This document shows positions 19,660 through 33,600 of a stretch of DNA of 64,000 nucleotides, piece after piece (position 1 is the first letter of the stretch; each line of letters begins with the position of its first letter). The DNA is from Protula sp. h YS-2021 (Eukaryota; Annelida; Polychaeta; Sabellida; Serpulidae), in assembly GCA_949752745.1 (NCBI GenBank), contig OX457026.1:37304723-37368722 (forward strand). Reading direction: 5' to 3'. Position numbers and translations under genes: made by a program. The notes beneath the pieces are model-generated. The model made no database searches. It was not told the origin of the DNA and saw nothing but the letters and a program-made list of their open reading frames with translations.

Positions 19660-20700
19660 CTGCGACAATCTACAGATGATAGAGTCAGAGAGGCCAACAT
19701 TACAGTGAATGGAAGTGGTCAATCCAGCGTAAAATAGACGAGGCTACAAGTCGTTTGAGACACAAAGACCTGGTTGGTATGGTCAAACAATGCCAGAGAG
19801 GGTTACATGTGACGAACAACAGAGATGGAAAGATGCGTCAGCGAGGAGAGGATTGATACAAGGAGAGATAAGGACGAAGCAAGAACCCAAACGGACAAAG
19901 GCAGTATCGATGGCATGTCAAGGTGCGTGGACGAGATTGGAACATGCAACACCAAGAAAGCTGAACTAGAGTTTGTATTCAAGATGGAGCCATTGCGACT
20001 AGGGTTCCTGTTGAAATGTGTTTATGACCTGCTGCCATCTCCTGCAAATTTAAAGAAGTGGACTTTGTGTGGGGAAGACGGATGTGAGTTGTGCGCACGC
20101 AGAGGAACTCTGGAGCATATCCTGTTATCGCGTAGTGTGACCTTGACTCAATGAAGATATCGAGACACGACAAAGAGCTGGGGGTGTGTCGAGACTTCTG
20201 GAACAGAGCATTAGTAAGAAGAGACCTAAACAACCAAAGAAACTGAGGTTCATAGCGTTTGTAAAATCTGAAGAAAGCGCTAGACCAAAAGGGAGGACTA
20301 CTATCGACAGCGAGTGAGTGGCAGATGAGAGCAGATCTGTGGTTGAAATTGGCGTTTCCAGAAGAAGTGACGCAAAACAACAACCGGACATAGTGCTGTG
20401 GTCCAAAGAGCCCGAGCAGATTGTGATGATCGAGTTAACAGTGTCATGGGAAGAGCGGATGGAAGGTGCGTTCGAATGGAGGAAAACAAAGTATGACAAT
20501 CTCAAAAGTGAATGTGAGAGAGCGGGATGGATAGCGAGAACGCTGCCTATCGAAGTAGGGTGCAGAGGGTTTGCGCGATGATCCATCCGGATGATGTATA
20601 ATTTGATTCGATTCTCAGAAAAAGACCGCAACGCACTTATACGAACATGTGAAGAAATAGCCGAACGAATATTAAGCTGACTGTGGCTTAGACGAAATGA
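19660..20700 (+). pseudogene. Retroelement polyprotein C-terminal relic
   Basis: Successive plus-strand frames read 'RLRHKDLVG' (about 19750), 'LGFLLKCVYDLLPSP' (20000-20045), 'CELCARRGTLEHIL' (20088-20129, a CxxC...H cluster) and, after several stops, 'DIVLWSKEPEQIVMIELT' (20388-20441) with 'VGCRGFAR' (20556-20579) and a decayed tail to about 20700. These blocks belong to a repetitive reverse-transcriptase-type ORF that I recall as frequent in bivalve and other lophotrochozoan genomes. The spaced D then ELT is compatible with a restriction-endonuclease-like active site, but that is inference. At least five stops or frameshifts make it non-functional, and no upstream polymerase domain is left. 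Confidence 0.65.
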
Positions 20701-22925
20701 GAAGAGATGCTCACCAACATGATTGAGCTAGACCACTTCTGAGAGGGCAGGTTGCTCCTGCCGTAGTCCAACCTGGCAAAGGACGTCTTGAAGTTAATGG
20801 GACAAAACGTTTGGTGACGTCTGAAGATAAAGAAGTAGTGGATGCATGACACAACCATGTAAGATGATACTGACTATAACAAATGCAACAAAACAATTAT
20901 GATACAGTTTGGAGAATAACATGCATACTTTTGCTCATGCAACTTCCAGTCCTTGGATGAATAAATCTGCATGTTACCCTCCTAACTGTATCACAGTTAT
21001 ATGATGATTGGTTAAATATGTGAGAATCTGCAGACCCTTGAAAAGCGTATGTTGAAAATGTACCAAAAACAATAGGGATGCGGCATGTTTTGTCTAATCA
21101 GACCTCTTTTTCCACTTTTCTCTACTGGTTTCTAGAGTTTTCCATTATCAGTCGTCATACTACCATGACAGTAAAGCCGATGCTGTGGAAACAGTTTCCA
21201 GGCTGTTGATTGTTCGTTTACTGGTAGAGTCACTGATAGTTTTTCATTCGCTCTAGATTCCCTCTTCTGCCTTTTTCCTGACTTTCAGCTGGCCCTGTCT
21301 GTCTCATTGCTTTCAAGTCTGTTTTTCCTTTTACTGCTTGGAGGACCAAAAAAAACAAATACTTGTGGTTGCAATTTATTTTCCAGGTACCAGCCAATTG
21401 GTGTCTTCTGGGAGAAGTGCTTGCACTTAATAAAGCATTTTTGTAGACCTTCTAAATTTTGTGACATAGCTGCTATCCCCAGCCTGTTCCAATGACCTTA
21501 TATGAAACAAGAAGCATAAAGTCTGTGAAAATAGAATTTACCTAAATATATTAATACCTTAGAGTGTATACAATGCCATTCTCTTTCAAAAATACGAAAA
21601 TATAAAACCACAGTTCGTAAATATCTAATAAATATTAAGTATGCTTGCAGACCAAAATGTCATGTGAAACCAACACAAAAATCCCAAAGTGTGCATCTGT
21701 GCAATATTGACTTTGTTTCTGTATCGCAGTAAAAAAAAGTAAAATATCACCTTATGTTTAAACATCATAGCCTGGTGCTTGTCAGAGACGTTGACGACTG
21801 AAAACACGTCAATGTTAATACTTTTACAAAGTTTTCAAAGGTTTAACGTTTTCACTGTTGTACGCTATCTTTCGTTAAGTGAATATCAATTCCCTTAAAA
21901 GTACCAGATTATCGTCGAACTATGAATATTTCTTTTTCAGTTCAGATAAAAAGCTTGGTTTAAAATACTTTCTTTTGATAATGTTCCAGTGTAATATTAT
22001 TTCCTGCAGCCAAGTTCGACAATACAGACAACCAGGTCTTTTCAAACCCCAACAAAGAGAATTTACAATACTGGTTCCCATGCTGTGCGATTTCCATAAA
22101 CTGTCCCAGTGCCGGAACATTTTCATTCCAGTGAGTGCGTAACCGAATATTATTCTTCAACCACCCACCGTCTTTAAATTTACTCACATATCCGGTGTCT
22201 ATCTCAAACCGTTTATTTTACACATATTGCAGTTTCTAAGCTTTCATATTTCTTATAGATTTTACACGAGTCTATAGTAAGTTATTTTTAGGCTTCTTCA
22301 CTCAAATGGTCATGTTCATTTGCGTGCTTTGCACCAACCATGACAATTTTCTTCTTCGTTTTCATAAAAAGTTTGTTTTAACCCTGCATCTGGCTTGTGC
22401 AAAGACGATGGTGGTGTCATACTTTCATTAGACTCTCAAGTACACTTGATACTGAAGAATTCTGACTTCGTTTGCATTTATGACACCACAGGAGACAAGC
22501 CTACTGGCAACTTCCATTAATTGCGCCATTAATGCTGCATTCTTTGCATTTAGTTTTTTCTCGCTGAGCAGTTATTTTTAGGATATTTGTATCATGAATT
22601 CCAACAAAAAATGATCTGGGAGATATTTATTTTACAACTCGCCAAATCTTTGTGTGCCCTTTGTGTATGTATGAAATTTGTAAGGCTTAAAATATTTGAT
22701 TGTATTGGACTAACACCATCTTTCATTTTAACCAGATCTACGTAAGAATTATTTTTGGCTGTTCCGGAGCCAGTAAACCTTTTATAATCTAATACATTTC
22801 ATTGACACACTATTATTAAATTTGTACATTGCTACACCTTGTAATCTTCTTACTTTTCCGATTCTCTACAGCGGGATTGTTTATGTTTACGCTTAAGCTT
22901 TATGGCAAGTCTCAATGCCTAAAAA
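20701..22925. other. No recognised gene
   Basis: AT-rich sequence without a supported exon, element end or RNA gene. All ORFs are under 90 codons and most overlap others on the opposite strand. Confidence 0.4.
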
Positions 22926-22934
22926 ATGTTTCTT

Positions 22935-23655
22935 GGGTTGTAATTGGTTGAAACAACCCTCTACGCTCGGCATGTGATTGGCAAACTTTCGGCAGGTACC
23001 AAGCAAAATGCCTATCCAAGACAGCTTTCGCCATTTGGCCATGCCGCTACCCAGTTGGCAGAAGATTTTCTCCAACGTATACCCGACGTTGGCATTATGT
23101 GGGCTTTACATGGGAAGTGGGGCGTAGGACGCCATACATCGGCTACACATGGGCTATACGTAGGATGTCCCATATACACTTTGTCCTACCCAACGCCTAC
23201 GTGTAGCCCACGCTGAACAGTCGAAGTATAGCCAAAGTGGGACTGCCAACGTCCGCTATATGTCGGCCTCAAGTCGGATATCCCACCGTCGGACATCCCC
23301 TCTTACTCCCACGTATAACACACGTGGGACCACCCACGTGTAGCCAGAGTCGGATGTCTAACATTGGTTTTCGCGGGCATTATGTGGGATGTTCCACCGT
23401 CTGACATCCCTTCTTAGTCCCACATATAGCCCAAGTCGGCTGTCTAATGTGGGCTATACGTGGGCATTATGTGGGATGTCCCACAGTCGGACATCCCCTC
23501 TTACTCCCACGTATAACCAACATTGAAACCCCGAGTGTAGCGCAAGTCGGCTGTCCAACGTGGGCTGTACCTGGGTTTGTGTGTAGTCCACGTGGGCTGT
23601 CCAGCGTCGGCTATACGTGGGAGTAAGAAGGGATATCCCACCATCGAACGGTCGG
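22935..23655. repeat. Word-repeat element built on 'acgtgggctatacg' and 'gtcggacatccc'
   Basis: Dozens of variants of 'gtgggctatacgtgg', 'tgtcccac', 'gtcggatgtcc' and their reverse complements fill 23.1-23.65 kb without a fixed period. Because the words are near-palindromic, many alternative hairpins are possible. A second block of the same family lies at 26945-27260. No TIR or target duplication was identified. Confidence 0.7.
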
Positions 23656-23689
23656 CGCCACATATCGTCAACTATGAGTCGTATTGGTA

Positions 23690-24140
23690 TGATATTTCAC
23701 TGAGTGAAATTATATATTATGTGGATGTACAACAACATATTAATTTTAAAACTCGATCTAAAATTGACGACATGAAACAATTGCCAAAAATGTGAGATGT
23801 CCGGATAAAACTTATTGAAAACGCAGTATTTTATCTCTTCAACTGTGAAGCGGGTGGATTTAATATTTCATTGAGTGAAAATATATATCATGTAGATGTG
23901 CAAAGGCGTATTAATTTTGAAATTGACTAAAATTAACGAAATGGGAAATTGTCAAAAATGTAATTATTTTTATGGACTTTAGTGAAAACGTGGTATTTTT
24001 AGATGCCATATATATTCAACTCTCTGGCAGTTGATTTGGAGTCAACGCATATATCTTGTAGATGTGCAATTGTGTATTAACTTTAAAATGGACTGAAAAC
24101 TGAAGAAATAGGAAATTGTCAAAAACGTTTTTGTACTTTC
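23690..24140. repeat. Three diverged tandem copies of a 167-bp unit
   Basis: The series 'atttcactgagtgaaa...gtggatgtacaa...attaattttaaaa...aaattgtcaaaaatg' begins near 23694, 23861 and 24028. Copies differ at many positions. Confidence 0.65.
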
Positions 24141-24344
24141 AATTCCTTTTCCTCTATAATGCTCAGTTCGGTGCTTGTTTATGCATTTGAATCTGAGCAG
24201 GCCACTGATTGTTCATGTCCGGTTCGGGGCTGTGGCCTCTACGATGGCTTGTTTTTTGTAATGAATTGTACATTGCAAAAAGAAGAAAAAACATATAGTA
24301 TGCAAGTAATAGACAACGCAATATGTTTTCTACATGTGTTTCAG

Positions 24345-25170
24345 GGGGGGTCATTTATTAAGAACACTCGTGCAGACAGTTACTGATCTGAAATGGACCA
24401 TACAAAACCAGACTCGTGTGTTGAGCGAAATTCAAAAGGTGCTTACATTGGGGAAAGGGTCAGAGAGTGGTGAACATGCCGCAAAGCAGAATGCATTGAT
24501 GAAAGACATCGATTTGCCAATACACAGTGGCAATGACCTGATAGCTATTGAAGCACAACTGAAGGAAAACGTGAATTTACACAAAGCAATCGTATGAACA
24601 AACGCTACTAGCAAACACAACTATCTTTTTTAATCTTCATTAACACTGTTCTCATTTGAATTGCGCCGTTTCCAAGCGAATAAAATTAATTCTTTATCAG
24701 AGATAATTCTGTTCGAACTTAAAGGGGGAATATTAATAAGTTCCCTAAAAATGGCCCCAGCCATAAAATCTGGTGGCTATTTTTAAACTGTGGGCCATTG
24801 CGGCCCTGAGCAAAACGATGTGATGAAATGGTCATTTGTTTCTTTGTTAATAATGTTTGAAAAATACAATGTAATAGAAAGAAGATTAGTTGGCGCTGAG
24901 TTTAAACTATATAATGGAACGCCATTTCATGTGAACACATTAATCGCTGAGGCAGGAGGAAATAGTGATGCAGATGCCACACGTCGAGTGCTGTACAAGC
25001 TACTATTAAACGAGTCAGCTGCCCAGTTAAGTTGGTGTGGAAGGTCAAGGGTCGGTTTCAACGTTAAGAGGGGCATGAAGCACATGCAAATAGCTCAAGT
25101 TCTATTAGATGTGGTACGCTTCAGATATGACCGCTCCCGCTCCCTGATAGGTATACTTTTTCAGGAATGA
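24345..25170 (+). CDS. DUF4806-like two-exon fragment
   Basis: Exon a (24345-24591) follows 'tgtttcag' and encodes a coiled region ('LKWTIQNQTRVLSEIQKVL') and 'DLPIHSGNDLIAIEAQL', ending phase 0 at 'GCAATC|gtatga'. Exon b continues in phase from about 24901 and encodes 'LIAEAGG', 'DATRRVLYKLLLNESAAQLSW', 'GRSRVGF' and a terminal helix, stopping at 25168-25170. The sequence PL..sgndL..iE..L, then GG, then a helix and SW.GR...F fits the DUF4806 pattern seen in many invertebrate proteins of unknown role. The acceptor of exon b is weak, and the N-terminal exons were not found. It may be a gene end or a transposon-carried copy. Confidence 0.45.
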
Positions 25171-25752
25171 AATATGCCGAATGAATGAGTATGTTGTAAA
25201 TAATATGTGTGAATGTTTATAAACGTCATATAATTGCAAACGTCATATAATTACAAACGTCATTTGTGCTTTTGTCGCGTTGTTATTTCGCAATTTGAAA
25301 TAGGTTACTTCCGTTGAACTGTCAAAATAACAAGAAACGTTCGAAAGGGAAACGTCTCGTGAGGTTAGTTCTTAAACTACACGAGTCTAAAGGCATATAA
25401 TTCTGTGTGTTTGTATTTTCACTAATGACAAAAAAGGTAAGTTTTTATTTTTAAATTTAAACTCTTGTAAATTTATACTTAATTTTCGCATGATTTATTC
25501 AGTGGAAACGGGGACAAGGGGGGTTGCGGGGGAGGGGGGCAACTTACTCGCAAATAATTATTCCACATTGCAAGTAAATATTTAATATTTATTTTCTTAA
25601 GAACAAATATAAAGAAATCAGGTCCAATATCAATACCAGCTGCCGCAGTTCCGATAACGCGCCGCCCCAACTGTGCACAAAAACACTAAAAGTTGCAAAA
25701 AAGCAAAAATATCCCAAAGCAGGTGTTTAATGAAAGTAATACATCATAACAG

Positions 25753-25861
25753 TTGGTCTATGTTACTTTTTTGCCTGAAGTCCCGTTATCGAATTGACCT
25801 TACCCTTCGGGTTCGATCAATTCGATCCAGAACCTTCAGGCAAAAAAGTCATATAGCCCAA
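25753..25861. repeat. Imperfect 110-bp palindrome (hairpin)
   Basis: 'acttttttgcctgaag' near 25766 is mirrored by 'cttcaggcaaaaaagt' near 25832. The outer 'agttggtctatgt' pairs imperfectly with 'atagcccaacc', and the inner 'tcgaattgacc' with 'ggttcgatcaattcga'. It looks like a tiny inverted-repeat element or the relic of one. Confidence 0.65.
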
Positions 25862-26339
25862 CCGTAATGAAGTATTACTGTTGTACCCTAGATATATGCA
25901 ACGTTGCACAGTGAAAATACATATATTGAAGTTGTGTAACGTTTTCTTATTTTTAAAATCGGCCAAAATTTATAAAAATTGCGACTTACCATTTTTCAGA
26001 TAACTGTAATGTAAGACTCGGATATTTTTCATGCGCGTTTTCCAAAACTATGCAGTCTAGGTATCTGCAACTTTGCGCAGTGAACATATTTTGCTAAAAC
26101 AGCTATTGCATATGCAACCTTACGCAATGAAAATATTTTGCTAAGTTGCTAAATAAATTGCTAAAATGGTGGCTTATCAAAATTACCATTATTGAGGAAA
26201 TTTGCTCACATCGGTTCTCTAAAGGAGTAAGCTCCAGCGTTCTGAAATTTTACACTGTGAAAATGTCGATAATGCAGTTGTGCAACGTCATCTTATTTTT
26301 GATATCGATTGAAATTGCCAAAAATGTTGCTTTTGGTTG

Positions 26340-26940
26340 CTGATTCCTATATTCTAGTGATTTAGTCGATCACAGTGTTCAGTTGAGGTCTGCACCCTCG
26401 ACGATGGCTTGTTTGAAAGTAAGTTTGAAATAATTAAAATATTTAGGGACTGGAACCACATTTATTGGTTAAGTTTTTAAAGGGTCGGAAGCCTATATAG
26501 GATATCGTTTAAATTGTTGTATGGATGTTTAGAACAGCTGGAAACTAAAGAATGAGCTGAGAGCTGTTTATTCGCTGTGAGTGTGAATAGATAATATCAT
26601 GACTCTTCTTTAAAACTGGAGCGCAGTGTGTACACAACTATAAAAGTGTAATTTTTTATAAATAAGCTGAGAGAAAATAAAAAATCGTAAGACGTTACGA
26701 GTAGCTGTTTGTTTGTTTTTAAGTAAAGCCACACATAAAGAAATATCCGATGGTATGCCAGGGCGATATTCTGAATTTTTTAAATTATAACATAAGTTTA
26801 AAGTAAATTATACAAATAAAAATATTTTATTTATGATTCTAAAAATGATTCTTTTACCTTTATGAGATGTGTTGTGAACGTGTTACATTTGAAGCAATAA
26901 ATGTTAAGAGATGAACACAATATTTTCAAGCCATATTGTG
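26340..26940. other. No recognised gene
   Basis: AT-rich, no ORF, repeat or RNA gene supported. 25.9-26.3 kb just before it repeats 'ctgcaacttgcgcagtgaa' themes loosely. Confidence 0.4.
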
Positions 26941-26944
26941 TATG

Positions 26945-27260
26945 GAAATATTTTAGGGCTGTTCAACGTATAGCCAACGTGGGACAGCCCATGTATAGCC
27001 GACGTCGTACAGCCCGCGTGGGCTATACGTAGGAACGTGTTTCAAAATCGCCAAAGCCAACGTATGTTCGTGGGACATCCCACCTACAACCCAGGTTGGC
27101 TATACGTGGGCTGCTCCATGCATAGCCAACGTGGGACAGCCAATGTATAGCCGACGTCGGACAGCAACATAGGCTACACGTCGGACGTAATTACATGGGA
27201 CAACCGACGAAAGCCCATGCATTGCCGACGAGGGAAAGTGGAATGTCCCACGTATAACCG
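26945..27260. repeat. Second block of the 'acgtgggctatacg' word-repeat family
   Basis: 'gtatagccaacgtgggacagccc' style words are repeated about a dozen times in both orientations, clearly related to 22935-23655. The T-rich non-coding stretch to about 27925 shows nothing else. Confidence 0.7.
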
Positions 27261-27926
27261 ACGTCTACTGTATGTGGGGGTGCTGAGTACACGTCCCCGA
27301 TCCTTACATCCTCACATTTTTCAGCACCCATCCTCTACCACCCCTTACACTTTTATTGTATGTTAATGTATAAGCTGTAGCTTGCTTTTTATACTTTTCC
27401 ACCTTCCTCCTTTGTAACATCAGTGTTGTACAAGTTATATTGTTGTGTGTATGTTGCATTCTCGTCCCATCTCTCTGTAATAGTGTGTAATGTATGAGTT
27501 ATACCCTTGTCGCCCCTCTTTCCTGTCTCCCTCCTTTGTCGTATTGATTGTGCACTTCGTGTTTTCTCTTTGTGTGAGCCCCTACTCTCTTCTCGTATCG
27601 TTCTTATTATGTATAAGTTACAATCTTTGAAAATTGCAATTAATATTGCAGCTTATTTTTTGTCTTGATATGCAATTATTCATCCTTTCAACCGTATTTT
27701 TATTAGGCATGGACAATCCGCCAGAGGGCCAGAGGATGTGAATAGCAGAATTGCAATTAAAATATTTCCCTTTTTTCTGCAATATGTTACCACGCACAGA
27801 ACATTTAGTGCCACGATCTCCGGAGTACAAGAATAAATACTTTATAGAGCCAACTGTTTTCCAAGTAAATTTAACAGTAAAAACTCGCAATGAGCAACAT
27901 GAATGAATCGTCAGATTAACCATTTA

Positions 27927-28597
27927 AGACTGAGCTCTACAAAAAGTATGCCATCAACCAAAAACTACTCATTCTGAAAGAGAAAAAAATTGAAATTTTT
28001 AAAAATGTCAATTCCGCTGCATCAAAGTCTTCAACTAAAAGAACCAGAATGACTTTTATCTTTAAAAAGAAAAACGAAATTCTCCAGTGTGGTGATGTAG
28101 AAAAGCTCATCAAGAAGCGATTCAGTCCAGACGAGGATCCAGTATATTATGTGTCAACAGAAGACCCTTACGACGCAGTTCCCCGGGCTTATAGTGCTGA
28201 AGACCATGGTGGTCTAGATATTACAGAGTACATGATTCAGCTTTTAAAACAGTTCTGCCAAGATTTGGTAGACATGCAACCATTTGACAAAATGTGTCAC
28301 TATGCATCCGTTGGCGTCCAAAAGGGTTTTTGAACTTTTGGAGATCTTTTTTTCTAATTGGCGCTCCCTATTTTACAAAGTGATTGCGACAACAAGTTCA
28401 CAGCAGAGATCATCAATGAGCTCAAAAGAGTATGGTCTGAACTAGTCATAGTCCATGCAAACCTCTCCAAAGCCAGGGATCCGTGAAATGCGTCAAATGA
28501 CGATATAAAGGATATGCTGGCTGCGTGGATGGCAGACATTGAAACCAGTGATTGGTTCATGTGGATTAAATGGGCACAACTGTTGAATGAATGAGAA
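27927..28597 (+). pseudogene. Retroviral-type integrase relic (KRBA2/Gypsy-like), internally deleted
   Basis: An open frame from about 27927 reads a lysine-rich N terminus, then 'DPYDAVPRAYSAEDHGG' (28157-28207), the HHCC/GHGG zinc-binding region before an integrase core, and 'QDLVDMQP' (28258-28281), the first catalytic aspartate block. A deletion and frameshift follow the stop at 28331. The frame then resumes with 'APYILQSDCDNKFTAEI', the second aspartate block, and 'DIKDMLAAWM'. The third catalytic glutamate segment is damaged by a stop near 28485. It is therefore a dead copy of a DDE integrase of the type domesticated as KRBA2. A Ginger-type DNA transposon source is equally possible. Confidence 0.65.
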
Positions 28598-28599
28598 AC

Positions 28600-29933
<1,334 letters not shown>

Positions 29934-30676
29934 AGTCTATTTACAGCGAATAATATTTTTTATGAAAGTAGCGGAAAAACGAAATTTCGTCATCACTTTA
30001 TATGTTTGCTACAAATCAAATAGGAAGCACCATTTTGTATAGTCACCAGAGCATATATTTTAGGGGTTTTTTTTATCTTATTAAATGAAAGATATTTATT
30101 TGTGACCAAGCATGTGAAATTATGCACTAGATATTCTTCCCAGCAGAATCGACATTAATTATGAAATAATATTTTGCGACATCGCAAGTCACAATGATAC
30201 GTGATTCTTTATGTAAACCTGTGTCTTGATGTATCAATTGTACTTTTTCGCTGTACCAATTCTAAGGTAATAAAAATGAGAGCACAATCTTTTGTTGGGC
30301 ATATCAATAAAATATATGAAACACATTTTTTGACGTATTCATTGTATTTTTATAATACAGAAAATGTACAGTGGTATAAACATTTTTGTTTGCATGACTA
30401 CACATTCATTTGCTTCTATTTATTTTCCGAGTGACATAACATAAAAGTTCAAAGTTTTTTTAAATAAAAATGTATTAAAAACCACTATTTTATGAATTAT
30501 AAATACGCATACGCAGTCACTTTGGCAATACTTCTATCAATATTTTGTAAAAGATCTGGCAAAGTTGAACATTCTAATTTAATTACAAAAGCGATAAATG
30601 CTATTTTATTTGCAAACGATTGGATACCTGTTTGCTCTTGTTATTCTGTGGTAGTAATGGTCAACCCCAATTCAAA

Positions 30677-33600
30677 ATGTCGTCAAATGTAAACAATCTG
30701 GACATTTCTAGGAAGCGTTTAGCAAGAATAAGATGTGCAAAAGCGACAATAAAATCTTTTCAACTTAACGAACCACTGCCAGAAGCATTTTGCTACGTAC
30801 CATCGAAATTAGAGTACAAGACAACTCGTAAAATAAGGCTTAATTGTTGTCAAGAGCCATGCAAAGACAGTGTGCATATTTCTGAAGTTCCGTGTGCTGC
30901 TGACTGCACCGTAGTTTCTGCTGGGGAAAGTATCTGCAATAATCAAGGCCAGTGGGTAAAAGTGATCGAGGTACTGCTCATCTTTTAAAATTGTAACATT
31001 TTTCGAGTGGCCGCTAATAGACATTTCACAGTTTAAACAAACGGGCAAAAGTACGAGTAGTCCTTTGCACATTACTTTTTGTACGCTTGGGGTTAGAACG
31101 AATGGTTACAGTAGATCCAAATATGTGAAATAGAAAAGAACATCTTCCGTTGCTGGAAACAATTGTTATTTGTCAAGTATTGCAAATCAAGGGATGGGAA
31201 GGGTCGGTAAATTTACATCTGGCTTGTTAAATTCAGTCAGAATTAAAGATGCTGTTTTCACCAGTTACGATCTGCTCTAATCAATTCTATCTCCTCTCCC
31301 TCTGAGTCTTACGAGATCAGTGAGGTAAAATCTGTCGAATGTAAAAATGACCTTTTGGGCAATAAAATGTGTAGCTGTAGGGTTCATTTTAACCTTGATC
31401 TTAGTCCCATCGGACCCTTTCTATCTTCCTAGGACAGAAAGGGTCACATTTTCCTGCAATAGAATTGGCCATTGATCTCAATTTTCGAGGCTCTCGATCT
31501 TTCGGCGCACGTTCAAGGACACCGAGGCTCGAACTGGCAGGCCTTTTCTTTAAAAGCACGCTGAGAAGTACCCTGGCGCATTATTTTCGACCTCAGCGAA
31601 ACTCCCAAACTAGAGTAAAGTGTGGTTTTGCAACTGTGGATTCACTGTTTTTGTGGGCGATAATGAGAGATTCGATATCCTGATCTGAAGAAAACACATA
31701 TTTTGTGTGAACATGCCCTTCAGACTTGCCAAATTTTTTGTTTGTGGGAGGTATTGTGAGGACACTTTTGTACGCGCAATTTCTCAGTTATTCTGCACGG
31801 CAGCCTTTTGAGTTTTTATGGAGCGAAGGAATATATATTGCGATTGTGCGACGTAGGATTTTTTGGATTTGACCAAAAATTGACGAAACTATGAAACTTC
31901 CAACATGACCAAAATTTTTGTTTGTGGAGGCACGATGCTTCCACTTTTGTTCGCTGACCAAAGTTCCGTCCACCACCCTCATGATGTGATCCAGCCGTAC
32001 TAATAAAATCCGTTGTACTGCTCCCCATTCAGATATCTTTCGGCGGGGGACTGATCAGTTTCACTGATATACTTGTTACTACTGCTTTCTCAGTTTTAAC
32101 CGGGTCGCAATAAAATTTTGGTAGAAATATGGTTGACTTGGGGAACAGATGTTCATCACTTTATTTTCACTTTTTGCCAGTTTCGCGAACCGATCACAAA
32201 CTTTGCGAAATTTTATCAAATTTGCTCGAAGTTTTGCATGAAGACATTTATTTTATTTTCGCCAAAGTAAAATTGTCGCACGCTCATTTGTCGCTTAATA
32301 TCAACCCGAGTCCAGATTTAAAACAATACATACTTTGTCTTACAAAGAATCTGTCAGGAAGTTGTATTGCTTTGTATGACCCCAAGTTCACAATGCTTAA
32401 AGGCGTTCTTAAAGAATGATATAGACGTTTGTTTCTCTTAATTTAAATGCTAAACAGTAACACATGAAGTTATTATGAATGTGCCTTTATCAGAAAAAGC
32501 ACCTTCAAATTCAAACACCTCAAAGAAAGCGATGGTCCGAAGTCTGTCTAAAACTATATTTGTACGGTAAGAAAACCAGCATTTAACAACACTTGTCCAA
32601 AAGGTGTCAACCCCAGGCTCAAAATGCCATAGAACGCTGTTTATTCCGTTATAGTATTTCAGTAGTCTACCTCCTGGCCGATGAGCAGCCGGGCACAGCA
32701 CTAACAGTTCGCAATATACTTTTTGAGGGAAAATAAAATTTTGACATAGCTAAACAATATTTTTTTTTGTTAATTCCAAAGGTACTTAACCCGGACGGGT
32801 CGTTGTTGCAACATGTGGAAAAGGAGGCTTGGCTTCTGCTGTACCCCAGCCATGCGCCGTGTGAGGAACCCCTGTCGCTTGTATCCAAGGCCACCTCTCC
32901 TGAACGAGACATGACGATCAGTGAAAGATTGTTTTCGAGAAATACAGTACATAGCATCAACACGTGCGTTTACGTCTTCGCAGATTTTAGTTTGCTAACA
33001 TACATTACAGTCTCTGTCATGGCAGAAAAAAACTTTCAGTGTTCGAATCGCTGCGAGCATGGCTCTTTCTTCCAGCATAATTTCACTTCTGTAATTGTTG
33101 ATAACAAGCAGATCAGTTTATAAGAATGAGAGTGAACTATAACCGTAAATATAGCGGATTAGTTTCGATGCTGCAAGACATGACAGTAAATGTTCTTATG
33201 ACAGCGTCAGAAAAGACAACCGTTTTAAGCAAAATAGAAAATATGTTCTCAGATGGGAAGATTACATGGAGCACCATTATGCCTTGCGACTCAAGTCAAA
33301 GTATATTAAAGTGGTGCCGCCGGATATGGCTGCTGTAGAAACGTTGCGTTCCGTACCCGCTGGTTGGACGCTGGACCATGATGAGCACTTAGCCCAGTTC
33401 CTGGCTACATTCTCAGAGAGCGACAATGAAAACCTGGGCAGCATTAAGAACTTCGTTGAATCTATAGAAGTATCTTCTCACTCAGTAAGTTGTGTTGCCT
33501 GTAACTTAGGCAGAAAATAAAAAATATAAATAATCGAATGGACACACATGTAGGTAACTTGTTGGTTTTAGCATTTGCCGTGGCTATATATATACTCTTT

